From contig BROE01000019.1 in assembly GCA_036571765.1 (NCBI GenBank), forward strand, positions 10,774,304 to 10,838,303: a stretch of 64,000 nt of DNA. Direction: 5' to 3'. Of this stretch, positions 54,801 through 64,000 are shown piece after piece. The stretch comes from Plecoglossus altivelis (Eukaryota; Chordata; Actinopteri; Osmeriformes; Plecoglossidae). A program made the translations under genes and the position numbers. Every line of letters starts with the position of its first letter. Position 1 is the stretch's first letter. The notes below the pieces were generated by a model that worked only from the letters and a program-made list of their open reading frames with translations, was not told the DNA's origin and searched no databases.

Positions 54801-57800
54801 TCATTTGAAGGAGGGCCTACAGGTGACTGATGTCTTTGTAGCTCAAGATGATGTCCTAGTCTGAAGTGAACCTACTGTCGTAGTCCTCATCTGTCCAAAG
54901 AGGTGACCCAACACAGACACTAAATACACAGCAATGAAAGGACATTTTTACACCCGTAAAGAAAGAATTTTGACCTTTTTTTACTTGACATAATTACAGT
55001 ACCTCTGTGACTATGCAACTCAAGAAAAACCCTCCAGAACTGGGTCAGAGCAACCTGCTAGCACACCGTCTCCAGTAGTAGATCTCTGTTCAGCAGAGAT
55101 CGTTTCAGAACTCATCTCTGATTAGCTTCATCTGGATGAAAAGGGGAGCTTCAAAAAGCCTGTCAACAACTAAGTCTACTTCTTATTTGAACCAACGCAA
55201 GTGAGAAGGAGGCCATTTATATTTGTATTTCTATCTCGAAGAGAGAGAGACAGAAAAAAATGTGTTCCTTCCTCTCCAGCTAACTCCTTTCAAAGGTTCT
55301 GTGTGACAACATATCAACATCTTCCTTGTGAAAATAAAATCCTTTGAGCCTCAACTAAAAAAGAAAGTTTCAGTTTTGAGAAAATATGTAATAAGACGGG
55401 AGTGAAAGTCCTTGGTCTGTGATTATCAACAGCTCCTGTTTGCCTCCTACCTGCCAGTCTAGTTGTTTCCTGTTTGACTCCAACTGTTTCCTGTTTGACT
55501 CCTTCCTCCCAGTCTAGCTGTTTCCTGTTTGACTCCTAACTTCCAGTCTAGCTGTTTCCTGTTTGAGTCCTACCTGCCAGTCTAGCTGTTTCCTGTTTGA
55601 CTCCAAGTGTTTCCTGTTTGAGTCCTACCTCCCAGTCCAGCTGTTTCCTGTTTGACTCCTAACTCCCAGTCTAGCTGTTTCCTATTTGACTCCTGTTTGA
55701 CTCCTACTGACTCCTACATTCCTGTTTGACTCCTACTGCTTCCTGTTCAACTTATAGCTCCCTGTCTAACTGTTTCCTGTCAGACTCCTACTGTTTCCTG
55801 TTTGACTCCTACCTCCCTGCCTAACTGTTTCCTGTCAGACTCCTACTGTTTCCTGTTTGACTCCTACCTCCCAGTCCAGAATAGACGCTTGCCACTGGGC
55901 CATCTTGTCGATGTTTTCCAGGCGACGCTTGCGTTCGTTGATCTGTTGTGTGACGTTCCGCATGACTGCCAGAGCAGCCGCCACATAACGGTAGTCGCTA
56001 CGAGAAGGAACAAAGTTGGGAACAGCTCAAACAGGATGTGCCACATTCAACACAACAACTAACCAAATATACATCAGTAGACCTGAAACTGAACCATTCG
56101 AATTCTCATCTGGCTGTTGAACACACCTGGAAAATCGGTTTGACTGAGACTGAAATATAGTCCAGGACATTGAAACGTAGACCGGCCCACAACTGTATAT
56201 CATCATCACTTATTTTTTGATTGATTGATTAAGTTATTGCATTATGCCGTGGCCGTTACTTTGACAGTTCGTTTGGGCAATCTCCCGACAGCTAGTCAGA
56301 CCCTGCCTGGAAGTACAACCGACTACCAATAGTAGATGGATGTAAAACACAGTATTTGTCAGTGGAGATGACTGTTCAATGGAGAGGACTGTAAAGTGGA
56401 GAGGACTGTAAAGTGGAGAGGACTGTAAAGTGGAGGGGAATGTAAAGTGGAGATGACTGTAAAGTGGATAGGACTGTAAAGTGGAGATGACTGTAAAGTG
56501 GATAGGACTGTAAAGTGGAGAGGACTGTAAAGTGGAGACGACTGTAAAGTAGAGAGGACTGTAAAGTGGAGATGACTGTAAAGTGGAGGGGAATGTAAAG
56601 TGGAGAGGACTGTAAAGTGGATAGGACTCTAAAGTGGAGAGGACTGTAAAGTGGATAGGACTCTAAAGTGGATAGGACTCTAAAGTGGAGAGGACTGTAA
56701 AGTGAAGATGACTGTAAAGACAGACCTGTGGTCCTGGACGGTGTACTTGAGCAGTTCAGCAAGCTGCAAAGGGTACTTGCAGATCTTCTGGACCGGAGTG
56801 AGTAAGAAGCCGTCAATGGCGATGTCGATCATCTGCTGGACTAGGCGACAAGCCTCGAAAAAGTGCTGGTAACGTCCATCCCTCATCAGTCTGGATAGCT
56901 CCATGCAAGCATCCACATGGTTGTTGCAGTACTCTGAGTAAATCCAGAAGCCATCTTGCTGCGGGACAAAGACAGACCACAAGACGAACCGTTGAAAAAC
57001 CGTCCCTCAAATCACAACACATCAGAGACGGTAAAACTGCACACATCCTTCACACCCTAACAGAAGAACAGACATTCATGTTTTAAAAGATATCAGTTGA
57101 AGATCTAACACCCCCCCCCTCCCCAAAAAAAGCTTCAAAAAATGTTTTCCTGAAAGAAGTGACTTAAGGAATCCAAAGTTGCTGATTATTAGTGAAGTAC
57201 AGATACAAAAGTATCAAAACGTGACAAAAGTACAGTAATATTTCTACTATTCATACAACTTCCCGTGTGTGCAACCTGTCATAGCTAATACAGAATGATA
57301 GTTGATGATTATGTATGCGGTCTGTCAAACGCTGATTCCAGTGTGATAACTGAAATGTGTCTTTCTATCGTGAGAGTGGCAGTATCTTACATGCTCCAGG
57401 AAGCAGGGACCTATCTCGCTTAGATGTGGTTCCTCCGTGTTGTATTGTTTTTCCAGGTCTCTAACAAACCCCATCTGGAACCTGTAGATGTCCTCAATGT
57501 TTCCGAAAATGACTTTCAACTGGTCATCGTTAAACATGTCTCTTCGTTTTTTGCATTGTCGAAAGTAACCCTGCAGAAACACAACAACATGAATGACAGA
57601 GTAAGAGTGCTCTCACAATATGTTTACAAACCCTATCAGTAAATATAATACACAATACACATTCAAAACATTTAAATTAAAGGTTTAGCTTAGCCAAACT
57701 TAAGTGGCTTATAAATAATTTGTTGATAAATCCATATGTATAAGATTCTAAAGTAGCTATTTTTTTACAATACAACTATTTGAACTATTTGAACTTCCAT

Positions 57801-59361
57801 TCCCTTACCAAAATGGGATTATCTTCATAAAATGTTTAGACCTGACAGAGCACATTCAACCCGAGGACTTTTTACATTCCTTCAACGAAGCTGTTTTTGT
57901 ATGCAGGAGTCTGTTACGTAACATTGGCCATTCCCTCCAAGGAAGCTCATTTCTCCAATAACATTTCCAGTCATTCATGAAAAATCTCCCACTTTCACAC
58001 AGAGTGCCCGGGTACGCTTCACTGCCCATCTCCATTCACCTAGACGTGCCTCATTTTGAACATGGAATGGTTGTGCTTAGCGCGATACTGACGAAACGTT
58101 TCAAAAGTTCACTCTGAAGAATAGCGTAATTCTGCCGGGGACCTGTGATTCATAATGAGTTTCCATGAAATCCACGTGATTTAAAAACGATCACAAAGAA
58201 ACCATGATGTGTGTGGTGAAAGTTGTTCGTTTGCCCCACAGCCGGCAAAAAGGTCAACACGGATCGCATTATTTCTGTGCCAATCAGAACCTCCGAGACA
58301 CTTCCTGCTTTTTTCCCCCCACATAAAAGTTGTGATTACGTAACGGTGAGAAGAGCGAAAACTAATAAAATAATAATAAAAGCTTTCTGAGTACTTTTTC
58401 ATGTACCCTCTTGGGTGTGTTGTTTGACAGAGACAGTCAGAGCGTGAAGGGATGGAGTGCTTGTTACTATATCTGTTGGAGGAAAGTGCAGTGAGATGGG
58501 GAACTGCTATTTCCACATGGAGCACCAGCTCTCACGGGTCAGTGTTCCCAGTCATTGGTTATCAACTCTCATCGGGGCCGACTGTAGCTGTGTCACTTCT
58601 GTTTAGAATGCTGTTGATTGAAGCTAGACTCTATGGGACTAGTTCCAGTCCTGGCCTAGGAGGACTCGCTGTAACCCCGCATGCAGACAAGGTAGAGACT
58701 CGGAGCACAAACCCACGTTTAGTTTTTGTTTTTTTGACCTCAGCGATCTTCGGGCGTTTGGTCATTACTTTTTATAACGACCAAATGAGAAGTACGTCTT
58801 TCCAGTGAGTGCTCTGCCCTGCGATCAACCCCGCACTCCCCCCGGCACTCTCCGCCTACCTCACAGATGTCCTTCAGGTGTTTGATGTAGTGGCGTTCTG
58901 TGCTCATGATCTCGTTGATGACGTTGGCCCTCATCTGATCGCGGTTCTGCGCCGGTTGGCCCAGGCAGAGGCAGTCGCTGCTGGGGCTGGCCTCGGGGTG
59001 ACCGTTCTGGACCTCGCTCGGACCCTCTACTGCTTCCACCACCGTGCTCTCCTCCTGGTTCACCCACAGCTGACAGGAAACGTACCCATTCAGCCTCGAC
59101 ACGTGCAACCACAACACCACTTTATCTTAACGGAAATAGAACGCAAATACTAAACCAAAAGGTTATTGTATTAGTAGAATTATCCTTGTAGCACAACCCC
59201 ACAACCAGTCGGGCTGGACAAGAACGAAATAAGAGTTCAGCTAAATCGAAATAGAATGCAAATGCTAAACAAAAAAGGAATTGTGTTAGTAGAAGTATCC
59301 TTGTTGAATATTCAAGTGAGCGAAACCATTCACGCTAAGCAGATCTTTACAGTGTGTGTGT

Positions 59362-59404
<43 letters not shown>

Positions 59405-62400
59405 TACCATCCTTATTGAGGTAATAATCCTGCATTATGCAACAGTCATTTTGTTGCTGTCAGCTCGGAACTAAATAACCAAGGCTGTTACAGCAGGGAT
59501 GTAATAGTTATAAAACACGTATGTGATTGTCTTTAGGAGTCTACAAGACTTGCACGTTCAAGGACATAAAGCCTAAAGCAAAACACATGTTTACATTAAA
59601 ATAATCTAACCTGGTTATATAAACATGGAGTTTGTCGCAAAAACACAACTGCTAGCATAACTCCACAGCTGTCCAAAGCACTTTCTTTTTTTTGTAACAT
59701 TATAGGCAAACGATGTTGCTTGAAAGCCAGATTGTTTAGGCAACAGTGATCTGAAAGCTTGTTAAAGACTCTAGCTACATAAACGTTTTAAGGCTTCTTC
59801 TGCGTCTGTAAAAGAACAGAAACTTGAAGGTTTACCATCCTCATGAATGAATTCCATTGAACACAAAGCAGTTGAGTTGAAGTTAAACAGTATATGCAAC
59901 AAAATATGACATGTTTACTTCATGTAGTTGAGCATTAAAAAAAGTTACAAGCATGCAATTGGAGGTTAGTTTGAGTACATCACTGCAAAATAAGACTTTA
60001 AGCATGTAAGGCCACAGAATGTGAAGCAACGATATTGGAATGTCATAACACAAACTGGCTACTAATACCACAAGATGTTAATACACAGTACATCCACGTT
60101 ATGCTGGCTCCGACAGTGTGCATGCATCAACATCTATCAGGTGCTATTTTCATATTAGAAGCCATCATTGTGAGTTTTCAATCTGCCACATCAACTGCAA
60201 GTAAATATCTGTGTACGTACAGTTGACACAACTTTAAAGTTCGGGAAAGAGTAGAAAAATATAAACAAAGAACGTGACGTCTTTCTTTTTCTCTGTTCTA
60301 TCATTATCTGTCACCTTTTTCTACTTGGGAGGAGTTGTGAGCACATTAGAGCACTGCATGCTGGAAGGCATCTCAAGGAATGAACTGTCACTTTGTGTAA
60401 TCCTCAAAGGGAACTAATTTTAGACTGTTTGCCAGAGGACACTGGATAGGTAGCTGACTCCAGCAACGAATCCAAGTAATCATGTTGTTCAGGAAAACAC
60501 ACATTACAAAGCCAGCTACGACGCAACTGTTCGTTGCATCATAGCTATCGCGTCAACGCGATTGTTAATCGGTGCGTTTCGCTTTAGGTTATGATAAAGC
60601 CGTGTTCCTGAAGTTTTATCTTATCCAGTCTTATCTTAAACTAACTCGGTAACACACCAAAGGCATTCGAGTCATTAAGTGATAAACGAGAAGTGAGAAG
60701 ATGAAGTGTCGCAAGTGTGAGCTCACGTATTTACTCCAGATAGTGAAGGTTAATTGTCACCGCAAAGCTGAGCTTCGGCCTACATGCTAGTGTAGTATTC
60801 CAAACAGGCTGCTGTATTGAATACTACGCTCTGCCGACATGTATGCAAAATGACATCACCATCCAGAATTAAAAGAATTTGTGACTGAGTACTCCTGTAT
60901 ACTGCTGAATTGTTCTTTGTTTACGCATCCGCAGGACGTCATCAAACAGCAACTCGAGCTCATCCGCCACTCGGATGCAAACACACTGTAATGCGATGTT
61001 AAATATGTATGTGTCCATATGGAAACCTTGTGAGATGAGGCCTCTATTTCAGACATCTGGCCGTAGTCCTGGGTGGCTAGTACACTCTATCTACTTGAGT
61101 CACATCTTCCATGCGTGTCTATTTAGAGCTCCCCCCCCTAACCCTCCCCCCACCTCATCGGGAGCACTGGACAAAAGCCGTATGGAACACACATTGAGTA
61201 GGTGCAAGAATCGAGAAAGGCTCTTAGGATTCTAAAAGAATGCATGCTACCTAAAATAACTTTTAGCATGCTAACAAATCCTGTTACATAAAAGAACCAT
61301 TAAAAAAGGCTTTTCCTTCCGGAAATCCTTTCCTTCACCAACGGTCGCTTATCAATGCTCGTTCATTTGGCTGAACCCATTTGATATGTTCCTAAAAGGT
61401 TTTTAAAATATGTTTCGCTGTTGATCTGATGATATAAATCAGTGTCTTAGTAGTTCTTCTTGGGTGAGAGGAAAGGGAGAGTCAGAGTAATTAACAAGTG
61501 AAGCAAAAGCCGTCCAATCTGAGCATTACCAACTGATATAATCAATAAAAACGAAATAAAATCTATAGTACGTCGCAATGATTCAGAGGCTGAAAAACAT
61601 CTAATTCATTATTTATTCAATCGTTTCTAGATCTACTTCAAACTTTACTGCTTACAAGCACATTGTTAAAAGTAGTTCTGTACTGTCTGCACCCACAATT
61701 ATGGCCTTTATGATTTGCAGATGCTAAGAGATAGCACTGTTTTCTGTAGGTAAATTCACATAATTTCAGTAAGGGAGAAATGGGAGAGGGGAGATAAGTA
61801 GATTGTGGATCATACACGTTTAAGATTCTCCCTGATGGTAAAGTAGACAGTTGAATGCCTTACTGGTTCTAGAACTGGAACATGATCAATGGAAGCAGAA
61901 GTGTGAAACAACAGAATGCGAGTTATGGGGTGGTCCTATGTGGAGTGAGATGCTGGTTCAACACTTATTCTTTTCATTTCAAAACTCTGTTAGACGCACC
62001 TTGGTCGTTGTGTTTTGGAACCGAGAAGCTGCAATAGGGTTGATATAGAAAACCTGTTTTGTTTGAGGTTGGTGTGGGTGGGATTCAACCTTTGAAAAGA
62101 AAAACATGGTATACCTTGTTCATATTCGGTCAAGCACTTGAATTTCTCGTGTACCAAACAAAGACATCCAGCCGGTGAAACCGTGAATATATGTTTCAGC
62201 AAACAGCATGAGTCATCAATGTAAACGTCGTTCTATCTACAACATAGACTCTAGAGTGAGACTGTTGTGACTTATGCTGAATAACAATGAAACGACAAAT
62301 AACAATCAATCATTACACTGAGATCTGGCCGAACCTTCGTACAGCTTCGAGAGACGAGGGACAGGACCGACAGCAAGAGGAATCAAACTTCTTACCCTTA

Positions 62401-62575
62401 CAAAGCTGGCAGGGAACCATCCCTCCTCGTCATCGATCTGGCCCCACCACCAGTCCTTATTGGATGCGTCCAGGACCTTGATGACATCCCCTGCCTTAAA
62501 TGCCAGCTCTCTGTCGGCCATGGTGACATGATCCCAAACGGCTTCAGCACTGACGATAGATCCTCCATTGATCAG
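51664..62575 (-). CDS. arhgef9: ARHGEF9 / collybistin, Cdc42 guanine-nucleotide exchange factor (partial, 5' exons off window)
   Basis: This is a neuronal SH3-DH-PH RhoGEF that activates Cdc42 and, in mammals, brings gephyrin to inhibitory postsynapses. Exons in the window, 5' to 3': 62396-62575, 58860-59069, 57391-57570, 56726-56958, 55868-55997, 54551-54682, 53119-53362, 51664-51836, all phase-compatible (about 493 residues). SH3 residues include ELAFKAGDVIKVLDASNKDW and WWGQIDDEEGWFPASFV. The DH runs from RDQMRANVINEIMSTERHYI to about LDWE, the PH from about ELVYTGELSWIYQPYG to EERKMVQEDEKI, and the C-terminus ends FWQNFSRLTPFRK. Near-identity to mammalian ARHGEF9 rules out ARHGEF4 and SPATA13. 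The fish copy (a or b) cannot be told. A mammalian C-terminal exon (FEISENQKRQ) was not found. Confidence 0.95.
51837..53118 (-). other. arhgef9 last intron
   Basis: It holds GT-rich DNA (52303-52545) and a GGCTAAAG-type tandem repeat (52598-52695). The mammalian FEISENQ exon was not found. Confidence 0.7.
53119..53362 (-). CDS. arhgef9: arhgef9 PH exon 2
   Basis: It encodes DLIRRDILYYKGRIDMDRYH, a stretch with DGRDDDFNVSVKNAFKLSNK, and AKKLEEKVRWLRAFHEERKM to QEDEKI. It completes the phosphoinositide-binding PH domain and ends in phase 1. Confidence 0.95.
53363..54550 (-). other. arhgef9 intron between PH exons
   Basis: Unique intron DNA, no repeat of note. Confidence 0.7.
54551..54682 (-). 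CDS. arhgef9: arhgef9 PH exon 1
   Basis: It encodes GEDLLDRSSELVYTGELSWI, YQPYGRSQTRVFFLFDHQMV, MCKK, the first PH strands. The donor is gtgagg. Confidence 0.95.
54683..55427 (-). other. arhgef9 intron, unique part
   Basis: Unique sequence before the junction-derived minisatellite. Confidence 0.7.
55428..55867 (-). repeat. Minisatellite derived from an arhgef9 exon-intron junction
   Basis: Units of about 22-34 bases read on the transcribed strand as GGGAGGTAGGAGTCAAACAG plus GAAACAG. An 18-base string spanning the real junction (55862-55879, 12 bases exonic) recurs exactly at 55623-55640. Four units keep an intact GGTAGG. Confidence 0.9.
55868..55997 (-). CDS. arhgef9: arhgef9 DH-end exon
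   Basis: It encodes DYRYVAAALAVMRNVTQQIN, ERKRRLENIDKMAQWQASIL, DWE. The last 12 exonic bases and the donor GAG|gtagga recur in the adjacent intron minisatellite. Confidence 0.95.
56388..56722 (-). repeat. 17-bp minisatellite with acceptor-like units in arhgef9 intron
   Basis: About twenty GTGGAGAGGACTGTAAA units. On the transcribed strand they read CCTCTCCACTTTACAG, a pyrimidine tract plus CAG, in about fifteen copies. The array starts within 15 bases of the preceding exon's donor. Confidence 0.93.
56726..56958 (-). CDS. arhgef9: arhgef9 DH exon (CR3)
   Basis: It encodes QDGFWIYSEYCNNHVDACME through FLLTPVQKICKYPLQLAELL to KYTVQDH. LLTPVQKICKYPLQL is the DH CR3 core contacting the GTPase. 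The donor CAG|gtctgt is weak and sits next to a minisatellite. Confidence 0.95.
57391..57570 (-). CDS. arhgef9: arhgef9 DH exon
   Basis: It encodes GYFRQCKKRRDMFNDDQLKV, IFGNIEDIYRFQMGFVRDLE, KQYNTEEPHLSEIGPCFLEH. Boundaries are ctgcag|GG and CAT|gtaaga. Confidence 0.95.
57571..58859 (-). other. arhgef9 intron
   Basis: Unique AT-rich intron DNA. Confidence 0.7.
58860..59069 (-). CDS. arhgef9: arhgef9 exon, SH3-DH linker and DH start
   Basis: It encodes LWVNQEESTVVEAVEGPSEV, a variable linker, then QNRDQMRANVINEIMSTERH and YIKHLKDICE, the first DH helix (CR1). Confidence 0.95.
59131..59304. repeat. Direct repeat of about 58 bp in arhgef9 intron
   Basis: Two diverged copies share GAAATAGAA.GCAAAT.CTAAAC and GTAGAA.TATCCTTG, at about 59131-59190 and 59247-59304. 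Confidence 0.8.
59350..59398 (+). repeat. (GT)n microsatellite
   Basis: Near-perfect GT repeat with one TCTG interruption, in an arhgef9 intron. Confidence 0.95.
59399..62395 (-). other. arhgef9 intron between the SH3 exon and the linker/DH-start exon
   Basis: About 3 kb of unique AT-rich intron DNA. No exon or RNA gene was recognised. Confidence 0.65.
62396..62575 (-). CDS. arhgef9: arhgef9 SH3 exon
   Basis: It encodes LINGGSIVSAEAVWDHVTMA, DRELAFKAGDVIKVLDASNK, DWWWGQIDDEEGWFPASFVR, the autoinhibitory SH3 domain. Its acceptor follows a roughly 600-base pyrimidine-rich array (on the minus strand). Confidence 0.95.
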
Positions 62576-62582
62576 CTGCGGG

Positions 62583-63190
62583 AGGAGACAGGAAGACAGG
62601 GGGGGAGACAGAAGGGGAAACAGGAGAAACAGGAGCGGAGAGGGTGGGAAGATAGGAGGGGACCACGGGGCGGAGACAGAAGGGGAGACAGGAGGGGAGA
62701 GGGGAGCAATAGGAGGAGAGGGGGAGATGGAGATATGGGAGAGAGGGAGATAGCGAGATGGAGAGACAGATGGGGGTGATGACGGAAGAGAAAGAGAGCG
62801 AGACAGAGGGGACACAGGAGGCGAGATAGGAGGGAGACGGGAGGGGAGATAGGAGGGAGACAGAAGGGGAGACAGGAGGGAGAGGGGGGAGATAGGAAGA
62901 GAGACAGGAGAGGGGATAGGAGGAACAGGAGCGGGATTATTTGAGGTGAGCGAGCGGCGATGAGTGGGAGACACCAGGAGGGGAGATAGGAGGGACAGGA
63001 GAGGAGATAGGAGGGAGACAGGAGGGGAGATGGGAAGGAGACAGAGGGGGGGCAGGAGAGGAGATAGGAGGGAGACAGGAGGGGAGATGGGAAGGAGACA
63101 GGGGGGGGCAGGAGAGGGAGAAGAGGAGAAGACAGGAGGGGAGATGGGAAGGAGACAGGGGGAGGCAGGAGAGGAGATAGGTGGGACGCA
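62583..63190. repeat. GGGGAGATAGGAGGGAGACA minisatellite upstream of arhgef9 SH3 exon
   Basis: About 600 bases of purine-rich 10-30-base units. On the transcribed strand this is an almost uninterrupted pyrimidine stretch leading to the acceptor CCCGCAG|CTG of the SH3 exon. The 307-residue Pro/Ser/Leu ORF is the exon frame running on into repeat. Confidence 0.92.
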
Positions 63191-64000
63191 AGACAGGGGA
63201 GACAGAAGACATCCAAAAAGAGACAACACTCAGACATTGTCACACATTTTCACGTGTCTTTCCGTAGATGTTTGTTGTTTTGAATGACTGTGGACAGAGA
63301 ATTTGGCAACCGTGTCAGTGACAGTGGATAACCATGTCACATGAGCAGCGAGCATGGAGACCTTCCCCTGATCCCACTGTCCCTTTCAGCTTCGCACATG
63401 TCGTCATATTCTGGTCACACTAACTAGGCTCCCTCCCTGGCATCTTCGGCTGCAACATCTTTTAAAGCAGGGGTCTCCAATCCTGGTCCTCGAGGGCCGC
63501 TGTCCTGAAGGTTTTAGATGTTTCCCTCCTCCAGCACACCTGATTCTAATGAATGAGCCATTACCAAGCTCTGTGGAAGCTTCATAATGACCCTTTATTA
63601 GACTCAGGTGTGCTGGAGCAGGGAAACATCTAAAACCTTCAGGACAGCGGCCCTCGAGGACCAGGATTGGAGACCCCTGCTTTAAAGGGACTTGAGATCT
63701 TCACTGCACGTGTGCTACTTTCAGTCCTACTTTTCCGTCTTAGTAACTGGTCCTCAGTTGGTCAGCAACTGCAGTGTGTTTACATTGTCGTATCTAATGT
63801 GTTTTCCCTATGTGCAAATACCATTTGTACACATAAAAGGCCATATTTAAGGATAATGTTAAAATGTGTGTCTACCTTGTTCACAAGGTAGTGCACGTGT
63901 ATGGATGTTGTTTGCCTCGGTAATAAGTAAAAAGTGTGCTGAGCGATACGTTGTGTACACCAGAAAACATTGAATCAACAATAAAACGATCACGTGATAC
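63191..64000. other. arhgef9 upstream intron, right edge
   Basis: It contains the second MITE. The 5' exons of arhgef9 are not in view. No other gene was recognised. Confidence 0.6.
63468..63679. mobile_element. 212-bp foldback MITE, copy 2 (hAT-like)
   Basis: Same length and termini as copy 1. It is flanked by TTTTAAAG on the left and CTTTAAAG on the right, an 8-base target-site duplication with one mismatch, as expected for hAT elements. Confidence 0.85.

Noticed and set aside
62306..63229. 307-residue and 223-residue minus ORFs
   Set aside because: Only the first exon-derived part (SH3) is coding. The rest is pyrimidine repeat upstream of the acceptor.

Overview
This window is vertebrate nuclear DNA, most likely from a ray-finned (teleost) fish. 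Three multi-exon genes with GT-AG introns can be followed at codon level. The introns are short (smarca1 spans 11 kb), and the DNA is crowded with (CA)n, (CT)n and (GA)n tracts, minisatellites, LINE 3' tails, a SINE-like fragment and foldback MITEs. I do not name a species. The window is not bacterial and holds no CRISPR array, operon, rRNA gene or tRNA gene that I could recognise.

Layout. Positions 1-27,090 are gene-poor: simple repeats and minisatellites, two LINE tails in opposite orientation, a foldback element, and long unique AT-rich stretches with TAATTA-type blocks that look like candidate conserved non-coding DNA. Positions 27,784-38,937 (minus) hold smarca1, an ISWI chromatin-remodelling ATPase with 24 coding exons. 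Positions 40,132-48,379 (plus) hold gab3, a GRB2-associated scaffold adaptor with 10 coding exons. Positions 51,664-62,575 (minus) hold the SH3-DH-PH part and C-terminus of arhgef9 (collybistin); its 5' exons lie beyond the right edge. smarca1 and gab3 are divergent with 1.2 kb between their start codons. gab3 and arhgef9 are tail to tail. In human the paralogous pair GAB1-SMARCA5 is also neighbouring (4q31), so smarca1-gab3 looks like its ohnologous counterpart. The three proteins act in different processes (nucleosome spacing, receptor tyrosine kinase signalling, Cdc42 GEF/gephyrin clustering); nothing in the sequence links them functionally.

What stands out. First, several intron minisatellites start exactly at, or copy, splice junctions. 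smarca1 intron 15 is filled by about 25 copies of its own 5' splice-site region. One arhgef9 intron repeats the exon-end/donor junction, and another carries about fifteen CTTTACAG acceptor-like units. Second, two coding breaks: about 16 residues of the smarca1 SLIDE domain are missing beside a seven-C run, and gab3 exon 4 has a reading-frame conflict. Both could be assembly errors or real lesions. Third, an in-frame Ser-Asp-repeat ORF lies just upstream of smarca1 exon 4. I found no wholly new biological system. The splice-site-derived minisatellites are the best candidate for something undescribed.
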